From contig CM038214.1 of the NCBI GenBank assembly GCA_021442155.1, forward strand, positions 314,805,001-314,869,000: 64,000 nucleotides of DNA, in the 5' to 3' direction. A program made the position numbers and the translations under genes. This stretch comes from Cymbidium sinense (lineage: Eukaryota > Streptophyta > Magnoliopsida > Asparagales > Orchidaceae). Below the pieces are notes generated by a model. The model was not told the origin of the DNA. It was given only the letters and a program-made list of their open reading frames with translations, and made no database searches. Shown piece after piece: positions 26,829 to 40,100 of the stretch. The first letter of the stretch is position 1; every line of letters begins with the position of its first letter.

Positions 26829-27296
26829 AATGGGCAGAACCTTGATGGCAGGAACATCACGCCAACCTGCATGATTTTGCTGAGTCGGAGGTGGTGGAGC
26901 TAATCGCAGTGGTGGTGGGGGATTTGGAGGTGCTGGTGGATATGGAGGTGGTGGTCGGAGCAATAGTGATTCTGGAGGCAAGGGGAGGGACGGAGGTTAC
27001 AGCCGTGGTGGTGGCGGAGGGAGAGATCAAAGACATGATGGTGGATCCCGCAACTAGAGAGGTCGCTATGGTTTTGATGGAACTGGAGAAATTGAACGAC
27101 CGATCTGAACCACTGCTTATGGAAGTGTGTCTTTATAGTAGAGACGGTTCTAGTTATCTAGGGTTTTTGATTTGCTCTATGGGTGCCCACTTTTTAATTA
27201 TGTCGTCACTTGTGTCTTAGAAAAATTGGTGTGTTACTTGGTTGATGATTTCGAAAAGATGAAATATTGAATCTAAATTTGTCTTCATTAAAAATA
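26829..27296 (+). pseudogene. GR-RBP retro-fragment (copy 6)
   Basis: It begins aatgggcagaaccttgatgg (NGQNLDGRNIT), then loses bases in the VNQAQSRSG stretch and continues as a broken glycine-rich tail (gatttggaggtgctggtgg, ggatatggaggtggtggtc). An in-frame TAG follows gcaac near 27055. The 3' UTR ends in a short A-rich tail near 27290. Right-hand partner of the fragment at 20496 in the 6.2-kb duplication. Confidence 0.85.
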
Positions 27297-28849
27297 AATC
27301 AAAAACTCTAAACTAAAACCTTAACCCTAAACCTAAAACCTAAAGTCTAAACTCTAAACCCTAAACCCTAAAAACCCTAAACCCTTAACCCTGAACCCTA
27401 AACCCTAAACCTTAAACCCTAAACCCCTAACCCCAAACCCCAAACCCTAAAGCCTAAACCCTAAATCCTAAAAAAACAATAAACCTTAAACCTAAACTTA
27501 ACCTAAACCTAAACCTAAACTAAATAAATTAAAATAAACTAAAAATAAACTTAAACCCAAACTAAAAAATAAAACCTAAAAAATAAACCAAATAAAACCT
27601 AAACCTAAACCAAAAAAAAAATAAAATAAAAACATAAACCTAAACCTAAAAATAAAAAATAAAACCTAAACTTAAAAAATAAAATAAAAATAAAATTCTA
27701 CTAAAAAATAAACTTAAACTAAACCTAAACCTAAAAAATAAAATAAAATAAAATTTAAAAATAAAATAAACTAACTAAACCTAAACCTAAACCTATAGGT
27801 TTACTTAATTTAATAAAAACCCTAAACCATAAATAGTAAACTCTAAACCCTAAACCTTAACCCTAAACCCTAAACCTTAAAAACATAAACTTAAAACCTT
27901 AACCCTAAAACATAAAGACCTAAACCTAAACTAAATAAAACCTAAAAATAAAATATATAAAAAATCTAAACATAAATAAAAAAATAATAATAAACAAAAA
28001 TAAAAAAAAACAAAAACCTAAACAAAACTAAAAAAATAAAATAAACCTAAGAATAAAAAGGTTAAATAAAATAAAAATTAAACTTAAAATAAAAATAAAA
28101 CAAACCTAAAATAAAATAAAATAAAAATTAAATAAAAATCTAAACATAAAAAATAAACCCAAAAATAAATAAAAAATAAGTCCTAAACCCTAAACTAAAA
28201 AAACCTAAACTTAAAATAAAAATAAAATAAATAAAATAAAATAAACCTAAACCTAAACTAAAATAAACTAAAGTAAAATAAATAAAACCTAAACCTAAAC
28301 ATAAAATAAACTAAACCTAAACCTAAACCTAAACTAAATAAAATAATATAAACTAAATGTAAACATAAACCTAAACTAAAAAAAGAAAACTAAAAATAAA
28401 CCTAAAATAAAAACTTAAATCCTAAACCTGAAAAAATAAAATAAAAACCTAAACCTAAACCTAAAAGTTAAAAATAAAACCTACACTTAAAAAATAAAAT
28501 AAAAATAAAACTCAACTAAAAAATAATCCTAAACCTAAACCTAAATATAAACCTAAAAAATAAACTATAATAAAAAAACTTAATGTAAAATAAGTAAATC
28601 TAAAATAAATATACTAAATTAAATAAATATAAAAAATAAACCTAAATAAAAATAAAAATTAAAATAAACTAAATAAATAAAAAATAAACTAAATAAACCT
28701 AAACATTCCATCTTACTTAATTTAAAAAAACCATAAACCCTAAATCTTACACCCTAAACCCTAAACCCTAAACTCGAAAACCTAAACCTACAACCTTAAA
28801 CCCTAAACCCTAAACCCTAATAAACCTAAACCTAAACCTAAACCATAAT
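27297..28849 (+). repeat. Telomere-derived satellite, two tagged units
   Basis: Tags lie at 27799-27813 (exact) and near 28705. Order of body steps and the head variants match 20910-22701 over most of the length, supporting a large duplication. Compared with that copy, about 240 bases are missing before the next GR-RBP fragment, including most of the leader. No gene. Confidence 0.82.
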
Positions 28850-29338
28850 AATGGGAAAAACATTGACGGCAGGAACATCACATTCAACCAGGCTCAGTCT
28901 AGATCTAGTAGTGGAGGCAAAGGCAGAGGCGGCAGTTATCATAATGGTGTTGGGGGATCTGGAGGTGCTGGTGTATATGGAGGTGGTGGTCAGAGCAGTG
29001 GTGGTTATGGAGTTGGGAAGAGCGAAAAAGGTTACAGCCGTGGTGGTTGCGGGGGGAGAGACTGGGGATATGATGGTGGATCCCGCTGCTCGAGAGGCCG
29101 GGGTGGTTCTAATGGGAACTGGAGAAATTGAAGAACGATTGATCCGATCTACAACTTATGGAAGTGTGTCTTTATAGTAGAGATGATTCAAGTTCTCTTA
29201 GGTTTTTGATTTACTCTATGGGTGCTAATTTTTTATCTCTATCATCGCTTTCGCCTTAGAAAACTTGGTGTGTTACTTTGTTGATGAAATCAAAAAGAAG
29301 AAATGTTGAATTTGACTTTATTCTCTGTTAAAAAAAAA
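28850..29338 (+). pseudogene. GR-RBP retro-fragment with open 93-codon frame (copy 7)
   Basis: The frame from 28850 is open without interruption to TGA at 29129-29131, 93 codons. It starts NGKNIDGRNITFNQAQ (end of the RRM), has a tail with GGG, GGYGVG, GGCGGRD and GYDGGS blocks, and ends SNGNWRN. This is the least damaged copy and shows what the source C-terminus looked like. It has no first exon and no RNP1/RNP2 motifs, and its first codon is not ATG, so it is still a fragment. The 3' UTR ends in nine A at about 29330. One in-frame change (tyrosine or arginine-rich positions to Cys) is seen more than once. Calling it a pseudogene rests on the missing N-terminal half. Confidence 0.88.
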
Positions 29339-32300
29339 CCAAAAAACCAAAAAAAACCCTAAACCCTAAACGCCAAACCTAAACCCTAAACCCTAAACTA
29401 AACCTAAACCCTAAACCCTAAAAAGCTATAAACCTAAACCTAAACTAAATAAAACATAAAATAAAATAAATAAAAAAGCCTAAACCAAAATAAAATAAAA
29501 TAAAATAAAAACATAAACTAAAACCTAAACCTAAACATAAACCTGAACCTAAAAAGAAAATAAAATAAAAAATAAAAAATAAACTAAAATAAAATAAATA
29601 AAAATCTAAACTAAAGTAAATAATAAAAAACCTAAAAATAAATAAAAATCTAAACTAAAGTAAATAATAAAAAACCTAAATAAAATAAAACCTAAATGTA
29701 ATATAAAAAATAAAATAAACCTAAAATTAAATAAAATAAAAACTAAATAAAAACCTAAACCTAAACAATAAACTTAAAAATACAACCTAAAACTAAATAA
29801 TAAATAAAATCTAAACCCTAAAATAAATAAAAAAACCTAAACCAAAAATTAAGATTAAATAAACATAAACCTAAACTAAAATAAACTAAACTAAAATAAA
29901 TAAAACCTAACCCTAAACCTAAAATAAACTAAACCTAAACCTAAACTAAATAAAATAAAATAAACTAAAAGATAAACATAAACCTAAACTAGAAAATAAA
30001 ACATAAAAAAAACCTAAAATAAAAACCTAAAACCTAAACTTAAAAAATTAAAATAAAAACCTAAACCTACACTTAAAAAAATAAAAAATAAAATTTAAAC
30101 CTAAAAAATAAAATAAAAATAAAACTAAACAAAAAAATAATCATAAACCTAAACCTAAACCTAAAAAATAAAGTAAAATAAAATCCTAAACTAAAATAAA
30201 TAAACTAAACTAAATAAACCTAAACCTACAAGTTTACTTAATTTAAAAAAAAAACCTAAACCCTAAACCCTAAACCCTGAACACTAAATCCTAAACCCTA
30301 AACTCTAATCCAGAAACCCTAAAACTAACCCTAAACTCTAACCCTAAACCCTAACCCCTAAACCATAAACCCTAAACTAACCCTAAACCCTAAACCCTAA
30401 ACCTTAAATACTAAATAGTAAATCTTGAACCATGAACCGTAACATTAACCCTAAATCCTAAACCCCTAAAGCCTAAAACCTTGAACCTTAAACCCTAAAT
30501 TAACCCAAAACCTAAAAATCCCTAAAGCCTAAAACCTAAACCCTAAAGCCTAAAACCTAAAACCTAAACCCTAATCTAAACCTAAACTAAGCTAACCCTA
30601 AACCCCAAAAATCCAAAACACTAGAGCCTAAACACTAAACCCTAAACCTAAAACTTAACCTAAAACCTAAACCCTAAAAAAAACAAAAACTTTAAAATCC
30701 TAAACTTAAACCCTAAACCCTAACCTAAACTCAAACCTAAACTCCTAAACCTAAACCCTAAACTATAAACAAAATCAAACTTAAACCCTAAGTTCTAAAT
30801 TTAAACACTAAACCTAAACTCCTAAACTTAAAACCTAAACTTAAACTCTAAACTTAAACTCTAAATTATAAACCTAAGTTCTAAACTATAAAGTTTAACT
30901 CTAAGTTTTAAACTCCTAAACTAACCTAAAACCTAAAAAAAAACTTAAACTAAAATCACCCAATTAAACCTTTAAACTCTAAACCTAAAACCTTAAACCT
31001 AAACACTAAACCTTAAACCTTAAACTCCTAACTATAAATGCTAAACTTTAAACCTTAAACCCTAAACTTAAACCTAAACCCAAACCTAAACTAAACTCCT
31101 AAACCTAACTTTAAAACTTAAACCTTCAACCTTAAATCTAAACCTAAACCCTAAACCCTAAACCCTAAAAACCCTAAACCCTAAACCTTAAACCCTAAAA
31201 CCCAAATCATAAACCCAAAACCAAAAAACCTACAACCCTAAACCTTAAACTCTAAACCCCAAAAAACCTAAACCTAAACTAAATAAAACCTAAAAATAAA
31301 TTAAATAAAAATCCTAAATCTAAATAAAATAATAACCTAAACTTAAACCTAAACCTAAAATTAAAATAAAATTAAAATAAAAACTAAAGTAAAATAAAAT
31401 AACTAAATACCTAAACTAAACTAAAAAATAAAATAAACATAGAAATAAAAAATATAAATAAACTAATAACTAAACATAAAATAAAAACTTAATAAAACTA
31501 AATTAAGATAAAATAAAATAAAAACTAAATAAAATCATAAACCTAAAAATAAAACCTAAAAATAAATAAAAAATAAAGCCTTAACCCTAAACTAAAAAAA
31601 ATTAAACCTAAAATAAACATAAACCTAAACTAAAATTAACTAAACTGAAATAAATAAAACCTAAACACTAAACCTTAAACACTAAACCCTAAAACCTACA
31701 ACCCGAAACCCTAAACCTAAACTCCAAATCCTAAACCCTAAACCTGAAACCCTAAACCGAATACCCTAAACCCTAAACCCTAAAAACCTAAAATCCTAAA
31801 CCTAAAATAAATAAAGCCTACAAATAAAATAAATTAAAAAACCTAAACCTAAATAAAATAAAAAATCAAAAATAAAATAAAAACATAAACTGAAACCTAA
31901 ACAAAAAAGTAAAAATAAAATTAAATAAAATATAAAAACTAAACTAAGATAATAAATAAAAACCTAAACAAAACTAAAAAATAAAATAAACTTAAAAAAA
32001 CCCAAATGTAAAATAAAAAAATCAACCTAAAACAAAATAAAATAAAATAAGAACTAATTGAAAACCTAAACTTAAGAAATAAACCCAAAAAGAAAACCTA
32101 AAAATAAATAAAAAAGAAACCCTAAACACCAAACTCTAACACTAACCATATAAACTTTAAACCCTAAACTATAATCCTAAACTAAAATCCTAAAGTTCTA
32201 AAAACCTAAACCTAAACTAATCTAACCTAAACTAAAAACCTAAAACTAAAACACTAAACATAAACCCTAAACCCTAACCCTAAACACTAAACCCTAAACA

Positions 32301-35300
32301 AGTCTAAACCCTAGTCCCTAAACCTAAACTAAACCCTAAACTCTAAACCTACAACCCTTAAACCCTAAACCCTAGACATTAAAACCTAAACTAAAACTAA
32401 ACTCCTAAATCCTAAACTTTTAAACTAAACTTAAACTAACTCTTAAACCTAAACTAAACTCTAACCTAAACCCTAAATACTAACTCAATCCTAAACTAAA
32501 CCTAAACCTAAACCTATAACTATAAACTAACCTAAACCCTAAAACACTAAATAAAGTTTAAACCTTAAACTAAAAGAACTTGTTAACCTTAAGCTATAAA
32601 CTAAAAACACTAAACCTAAACCCTAAACTCCTAACCCTAAAATAAAAACCTTAAAACTAAAACCTTTAAACCTTAAACTCAAACTAGTAAATAAACCCTA
32701 AGCTCCTAAACTAAACCTAAACCAAAACCTAAAAACCTAAACCCTAAACCCTAAAACTTAAACCTAAAACCCTAAACCCAAAGAAAACCCTAAACCTTAA
32801 ACCCTAAATCGTAAACCCTAAACCCTTAACCCTAAACCATAAAACAACCCTAGACCTTAAACCCTAAACCCCTAAAAACCTAAACCTAAACTAAATAAAA
32901 CCTAAAAATAAAATAATTAAAAAACCTAAATCTAAATAAAATAATAACCAAAACTAAAACCTAAACTTAAACCTAAACCTAAAAATAAAATAAAATAAAA
33001 AATAAAAACTAAACTAAAATAAAATAAATAAAAACCTAAACTAAACTAAAAAAATAAAATAAACATAAAAATAAGAAACCTAAATAAATTAAAAACTAAA
33101 TGTAAAATATAAATAATATAAAACTAAGATAAAATAAAATAAAAACTAAAAAAATCCTAAAGTTAAAAAATAAACTTATAAATAAAATATAAAAATAAAC
33201 TTATAAATAAAATATAAAAATAAATAAATAATAAAACCTAAATCGTAAACTAGAAAAAACTAAACCAAAACTAAAATAAACTAAACTTAAATAAATAAAA
33301 CCTAAACCCTAAAACCTACAACCCTAAACCAAAAACCCTAAACCCTAAACCATAAACCCTAAACCAAAAACCCTAAACCCTAAACCCTAAATACCTAAAA
33401 ACCAAAACCTAAACTAAATAAAAGCTACAAATAAAATAAATATAAAAACCTAAACCTAAATAAAATCAAAATAATAAAAATAAATGAAAAACCTAAATGA
33501 AAACCTAAGCATAAACCTAAAAGTAAAAATAAAATTAAATAAAAAATAAAAAATGAACTAAAATAAAATAAATAAAAATAAAAAATAAACTCAAAATAAA
33601 TAAAATAAACCTACAAAAGCCTAAATGTAAAATAAAAATAAAATCAACCTAAAATAAAATAAAATAAGATCAAATTAAAAACCTAAACTTAAGCAATAAA
33701 CCCAAAAATAAAACTTAAACATAAATAAAAAATAAAACTTAAACCCTAAACCCTAAGAAACCCTTAACCCTAAACCTTAAACCCTAAACCCTAAACCCTA
33801 AACTAACCCTAAACCATAAACCCTAAGCACTAAACTATAAACCTTAATCATTAATCCCTAAACAAACTCCTAACCTAACCCTATTTAAACCTAAACCTAA
33901 ACTAAACCCTAAAACCTAAACTTAAAACCTAAACTAATAAACCCTAAACTTTAAAACTTTAAATCTTAAATAACCTAAACTACCTAAATAAAACAAATAA
34001 CCTAAAACTAAAGTTTAACCTAAACCTAAACCTTAAAACCTAAACCCTAAACCCTTAAACCTAAACCTAAACTCCTAAACCTAAACTATAAAATAACACT
34101 AAACTAAACCTAAAATTTTAAATCTAAAAAACTATAAACTAAACCTAAACTAAACTTAAACCTAAACTAAACTAAACCTAAACCTAAACCATAAACTATA
34201 AACCAAACTAAACTTAAACCTAAACCTAAACCTAAACCCTAAACCTAAACCTAAACCATAAACCATAAACCATAAACCATAAAAAAAAAAAAACATAAGT
34301 CAAATCTTAAACCCTAAAACCTAAAACCTAAACCTAAAGGAGATAAAACAAAAAAATAAAAAAATAAAATAAAATAACCTAAACCTATATAAAATAAAAA
34401 CCTAAACTAAAACCTAAACTTACACCTAAACCTAAGCCTAAAAAAACTTAAAAAAAACTAAATTAAAATAAAATAAATAAAATAAATAAAATAGAAATTA
34501 AACTAACAAAATAAAATAAACCTAAAAAATCAAAAACCTAAATAAAACAAAAACTAAACGTAAAATAAAAAAAATAACATAAAATAAAATAAAATAAAAT
34601 TAAGTAAAAAACCTTAACCTAAAAATAAACCAAAAAATAAAATATAAAATAAATAAAGAATTAATCCTAAACCCTAAATTAAAAAAAACTAAACCTAAAA
34701 TAAATAAAAGAAAATAAACATTAACTAAAAAATAAACTAAAGTAAAATAAAGAAAAGTTAAACCTTAATTAAACCCTAAATCCTAAACCCTAAACCCTAA
34801 ACCCTAAACTAAACCTTAAACCCTAAACCCTCTAAACCCTAAACCCTAAACTCTAAACCCTAAAACCTACAACCCTAAACCCTAAACCCTAAACCCCAAA
34901 CCCTAAACCCTAAACCTTAAACTCTAAACCTTAAACCCTAAACCCTAAACCCTAAACCTTAAATCAAAAACCCTAAACCCTAAATCCTAAAGACCTAAAA
35001 ACCTAAAAACCTAAAAACCTAAATACATAAACCTAAAAATAAAATAAATAAAAAACTTAAACCTAAATAAAATAAAAATAATAAAAATAAAAATAAAAGC
35101 CTAAACTAAAACCTAAACCTAAACCTAAAAAATAAAATAAAAAATAAAAACTAAAGTAAAATAAAATAAATAAAAACCTAAACTAATAAAAAATAAAATA
35201 AATTTAAAAAATAAAACCTAAACGTAAACCTAAGCAATAAACCTAAAATAAATAAAAAATAATACCTAAACCCTAAACCCAAAAAAACCTAAACCTAAAA

Positions 35301-36852
35301 TAAATAAATAAAAACCTAAACCTAAGCTAGAATAAACTAAAATAAATAAATAAAGCCTAAACCTAAACCTAAAATAAATTAAACTTAAATAAAAACCTAA
35401 ACTAAATAAAATAAAATAAACTAAAAATAAGCCTAACTTAAAAATAAACCAAAAATGAAAATGTCAAACCTAAAATAAAAATAAAGTAGAATAAAAACCT
35501 AAATCTAAACCTAAAATGAAAATAAAACCTAAACCTAAAAAATAAAATAAAAATAAAAATTAAAAAAACCTAAACATAAAAAAATAATCCTAAAAATAAA
35601 ACTTAAAAATAAATAGAAAATTAAACCTAAACCCTAAATTAAAAAAAAAACCTAAACCTAAAATAAACCAAATAAAATAAAGATAAACCTAAACTCAAAT
35701 AAACTAAACTAAAATAAAGAAAACCTAAACCCTAAATCCTAAACCATAAACCCTAAACCCTAAACCATAAACCCTAAACCCTAAACCCTAAACCCTAAAC
35801 TAAAACTAAACCCTAAACCCTAAACCCTAAACCCTAAACCATAAACTCTAAAACCTAAAAACCCAAACCTAAACTAAAATAAAATAAAATAAAATAAAAT
35901 AAACCTAAATAAAAAAATAAAAACCTAAACTAAAATCTAAACCTAAACCTAAACTTAAACCTAAACCTAAACCTAAAATTAAAATAAAATATAAAATATT
36001 AAATTAACAAAAATAAAATAAGTAGAAACCTAAACTAAACTTAAAAAAATAAAATAAAATAAGAAAAAATAACCTAAATAAAATAATACATAAACATAAA
36101 ATAAAACTAAATTAAAATAAAATAATAACTAAATAAAAACCTAAACCTAAACAATAAACCTAACAAAAACCTAAAATTAAATAAAAAATATAACCTAACC
36201 CTAAAAAATAAAACTAATCCTAAAACAAAAATAAAATAAACCTAAACATAAACTAAAATAAACTAAACTAAAATTAATAAAACCTAAACCTAAACCTAAA
36301 CCTAAAATAATCTAAACCTAAACTTAAACCTAAATTAAATAAAATAAAATAAACTAGAAATAAACCTAAACTTAAACTAAAAAATAAAACCTAAAATAAA
36401 AACCTAAAACTTAAACCTAAAAAATAAAGTATAAATCTAAACCTAAACCTAAAAATAAAAAATAAAACCTAAACCTATAAAATAAAATAAAAATAAAACT
36501 AAACAAAAAAATAAACATAAACCTAAACCTAAACCTAAAAAAAACAAAAATAAAAAATGAAACCAAAATAAATAAACATAAAATAAATAAACAAAACTAA
36601 ATATAAATAATAGATAAACCTAAATAAAAATATAAAATAAACTAAATAAATTGAATAAACCTAAAACTATCTATTTACCTAATTTTTTTAGAAAAAAACC
36701 CTAAACCCAAAACCCTATACCTTAAGCACTAAATCCTAACCCTATGCCCTAAACACTAAATCCTAAACCCTATGCCCTAAACACTAAATCCTAAACCCTA
36801 AGCCCTAAACACTAAACATACAACCCTAAACCTATAACCCTAAACCAAACCC
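29339..36852 (+). repeat. Telomere-derived satellite, mostly short units
   Basis: One tagged unit ends near 30232; the next tag is only near 36672. Between them lie disordered heptad blocks (30400-31240, 32110-32870, 33760-34320, 34760-34990) and short units (about 31260-31660, 31800-32110, 32870-33300, 33410-33740, 34320-34760, 35000-35720). A 28-base repeat of four heptad variants occurs three times at 36727-36816. A 25-base duplication lies near 33165-33220. No gene is seen in 7.5 kb. Confidence 0.78.
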
Positions 36853-37189
36853 TCTACTGCTTATTATCTTTTTTAGTTTATGCTACTTTCATTTTTCACT
36901 CATCTCAGATACCTTAACTTTAATTTCTTTTTTCTATAATTTTGCAGGTGCAATTCTCTTGTTCTCTTGCAGGTTTGCTCCATAGTGTCATGCATTCTCT
37001 CATCCTGAAGTGCTTTTGCCCTAATCTTCCATTGGATTATCTTATTAATCAATTTCTTCTTTTTCTTTCCTTTTGATAGATGGATTTACTCTGTATCAGA
37101 GTTTGAGTAGGAGTTTATCCCCTTTAAGGACCTTGTAACCCTTTTTTTGTGGCAATAAAATTCCCCCTATATGGGATTCTTAAAAAAAA
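36853..37189 (+). mobile_element. LINE 3'-end fragment (5'-truncated)
   Basis: It matches the last 330 bases of the long LINEs: ccatagtgtcatgcattctc, tgccctaatcttcc, gagtttatcccctttaagga, ggcaataaaatt, then an A tail. AATAAA lies at 37154-37159; a CCC...GGG inverted repeat follows (37165-37175). It has the same orientation as the other three LINE ends and sits between telomere-like repeats. Confidence 0.87.
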
Positions 37190-40100
37190 TAAATAAATAA
37201 AACCCTAAACCAAACCCTAAACCCTAAAAACCCTCAACCCTAAAGCCTAAACCCTTAATCTTAAACCATAATCTAACCCTAAACCCTGAAGCCTAAATAA
37301 TAAACCTTAAAACCTAAATGCTAAACCTTAAACCCTAACCCTAAACTGTAAACCCTAAAACTTAAACCCTAAACCCTAAACCCTAAACCATAAACCCTAA
37401 ACCCTAAAATCTTAAAACCCTAAACCCTAAACCCTAAATTGAAAACCCTAGACCCTAAACCTTAAAAACCCAGAAACCTAAAAACCTAAACCTAAAATAA
37501 ATAAAACTTGAAAATAAATTAAATAATAAAAACCAAAACCTAAATAAAATAAAATAAATAAAAATAAAATAAAAACCTAAACCTAAACCTAAACCTAAAC
37601 CAAAACCCAAAATAAATTAAAATAAAATAAATAAAAACTAAACTAAAATAAAATAAACAAAGACTGAACTAAACTAAAAACTAAAATAAACCTAAAAGTA
37701 AAACATAACCGTAAAATAAAAATAAAATTAACCTAAATTAAAAATTAAATAAAAACCTAAACCTAAGCAATAATCCTAAAAATATAACCTAAACATAAAT
37801 AAAAATTAAAACCTAAACCCTAAACTGGAAAAAAAACTTAAACCTAAAATAAATGAATAAAAACCAAATCCTAAACTAAAATAAACTAAACTAAAATAAA
37901 TAAAACATAATCCTAAAATAAACTAAACCTAAAAATAATCCTAAACTAAATAAAATAAAATAAACTAAAAATAAGGCTAAACATAAAAATAAACCTAACA
38001 TAAAAACCTAAAACCTAAAACTAAAAAAAGTGAAATAAAACCTATACCTAAACCTAAAACTAAAAAATAAAACCTCAACTAAAAAAATAAAATAAAAATA
38101 AAACTAAACTTAAAAAATAAACATAAATATAAACCTAAAAAATAAACTAAAATAAATAAACATAAAATAAATAACCTAAACTAAAGAAAAATAAAAAATA
38201 AACCTTAATAAAAAATATAAAATAAAGTAAATAACTAAATAAACCTAAACCTATAGTTTTCCTTAATTAAAAAAAGAAACCCTAAACCCTAAACCCTAAA
38301 CCCTAAACACTAAATCCTAAATTGTGAAACCTAAACCCTAAACCTAAAATAAATGCTAAACCCTAAACCCTAAGCCTACAACCCGAGATCATAAAAACCC
38401 TTAACCCTAAACCTTAAACCCTTAACCCTAAACCCTAAACACTAGACACTAAATTGTAAACCCTTATCATTAATCCCTAAAGCCTAAACCCTAACCCTAA
38501 CCTTAAACTTAAACCCTAAATGATAAACCATAAACCCCAGACCTTAAACCCTAAACTAACCCTAAACCCAAAACCCTAAACCCTAAATACAAAAAACTCT
38601 AAACCCTAAAGCTTAAACCATAAACCCTAAACCTTAATCTAACATAAATCCTGTTAGCCCTAAACTAAAACCTAAAACCTAAACCCTATAGCTAACACTA
38701 AACCTAAAACTAAAAAACCTAAACCTCTAAACCTAAACCTAAACCTAAATCCTAAACCCTAAACCTAAACCATAAAACCCTAAACCCTAAAACCTTAACC
38801 ATAAAACCCTGAACCCTAAATCCTAAACCTTAAACCCTAAACCATAAAACATATAATCCTAAACCCAAAACCCTAAACCATAAATCCAAAACTGTAAACC
38901 TTAAACCCTAAGAACCTAAAACCTAAACCTAAACTAAATAAAACCTATAATTAAAATAAATAAGAAAACTTAAACCTAAATAAAATAAATACCTAAACTA
39001 AAACCTAAACTTAAACCAAAACCTAAACTTAAAAAAACAAAACTAAATTATAAAAAATAAATAAAAACCTAAACTAAACTAAAAAATAAAATAAACCTAA
39101 AAATAAAAAACCTAAATAAAATAAAAATAAACTATACCTAAAATAAAATAAAATAAAATGAAATAAAAACTAAATAAAAACCTAAACTTAAAATAAACTA
39201 AAATAAAACTTTAAAATAAATATAAAATTAAACCTAAACCCTAAACTAAAAAAAACCCAAAACTTAAAATAAACATAAACCTAAACTCAAATAAACTAAA
39301 CTAAAATAAACATAACATAAACCCTAAACCCAAAACCCTAAACTCTAAAAACCTAAAAACCAAAACCTAAACTAAATAAAACCTCAAAAATAAAAAAAAA
39401 TAAAAAAACTAAATCTAAATAAAATAAAATAATAAAATAAAATAAAAACCTAAACTAAAATCTAAACATAAACCTAAAATTAAAATAAACCTAAAAATAA
39501 AAAACTAAAATAAAATAATAACTAAACGTATAATAAAAATAAAATAAATCTAAAATAAAATAAAATAAAAGTAAATAAAAAGCTAATCCTAAATAATAAA
39601 TCTAAAAAAATCTTAAAATAAATTTTAAAAAAAACATAAAAACCCTAAACAAAAAAAACCTAAAATACAAAAATAAAATAAACCTAAACCTAAACTAAAA
39701 TAAATAAAACCTAAACCTAAACCTAATATAAACTAAACCTAAACTTAAACCTAAACTAAATAAAATAAAATAAACTAAAAATAAACCTAAACCTAAACAA
39801 AAAAATAAAACCTAAAAATAAACCTAAAACTTAAACCTAAAAAATTAAAATAAAAATTAAACCTAAAGCTAAAAATAAAAAATAAAACCTAAATGTAAAA
39901 AAATAAAATAAAAATAAAACTAAACTAAAAAATAAACATAAACCTAAACTTAAACCTAAATAATATACTAAAATAAAAAACATAAACTAAAATAAATAAA
40001 CATAAAATAAACAAAATAAAAATTAAAAATAAACCTAAATAAAAATATAAAATAAACTGAATAAACCTAAACCTACCGGTCTACTTAATTTTTCTCTTAA

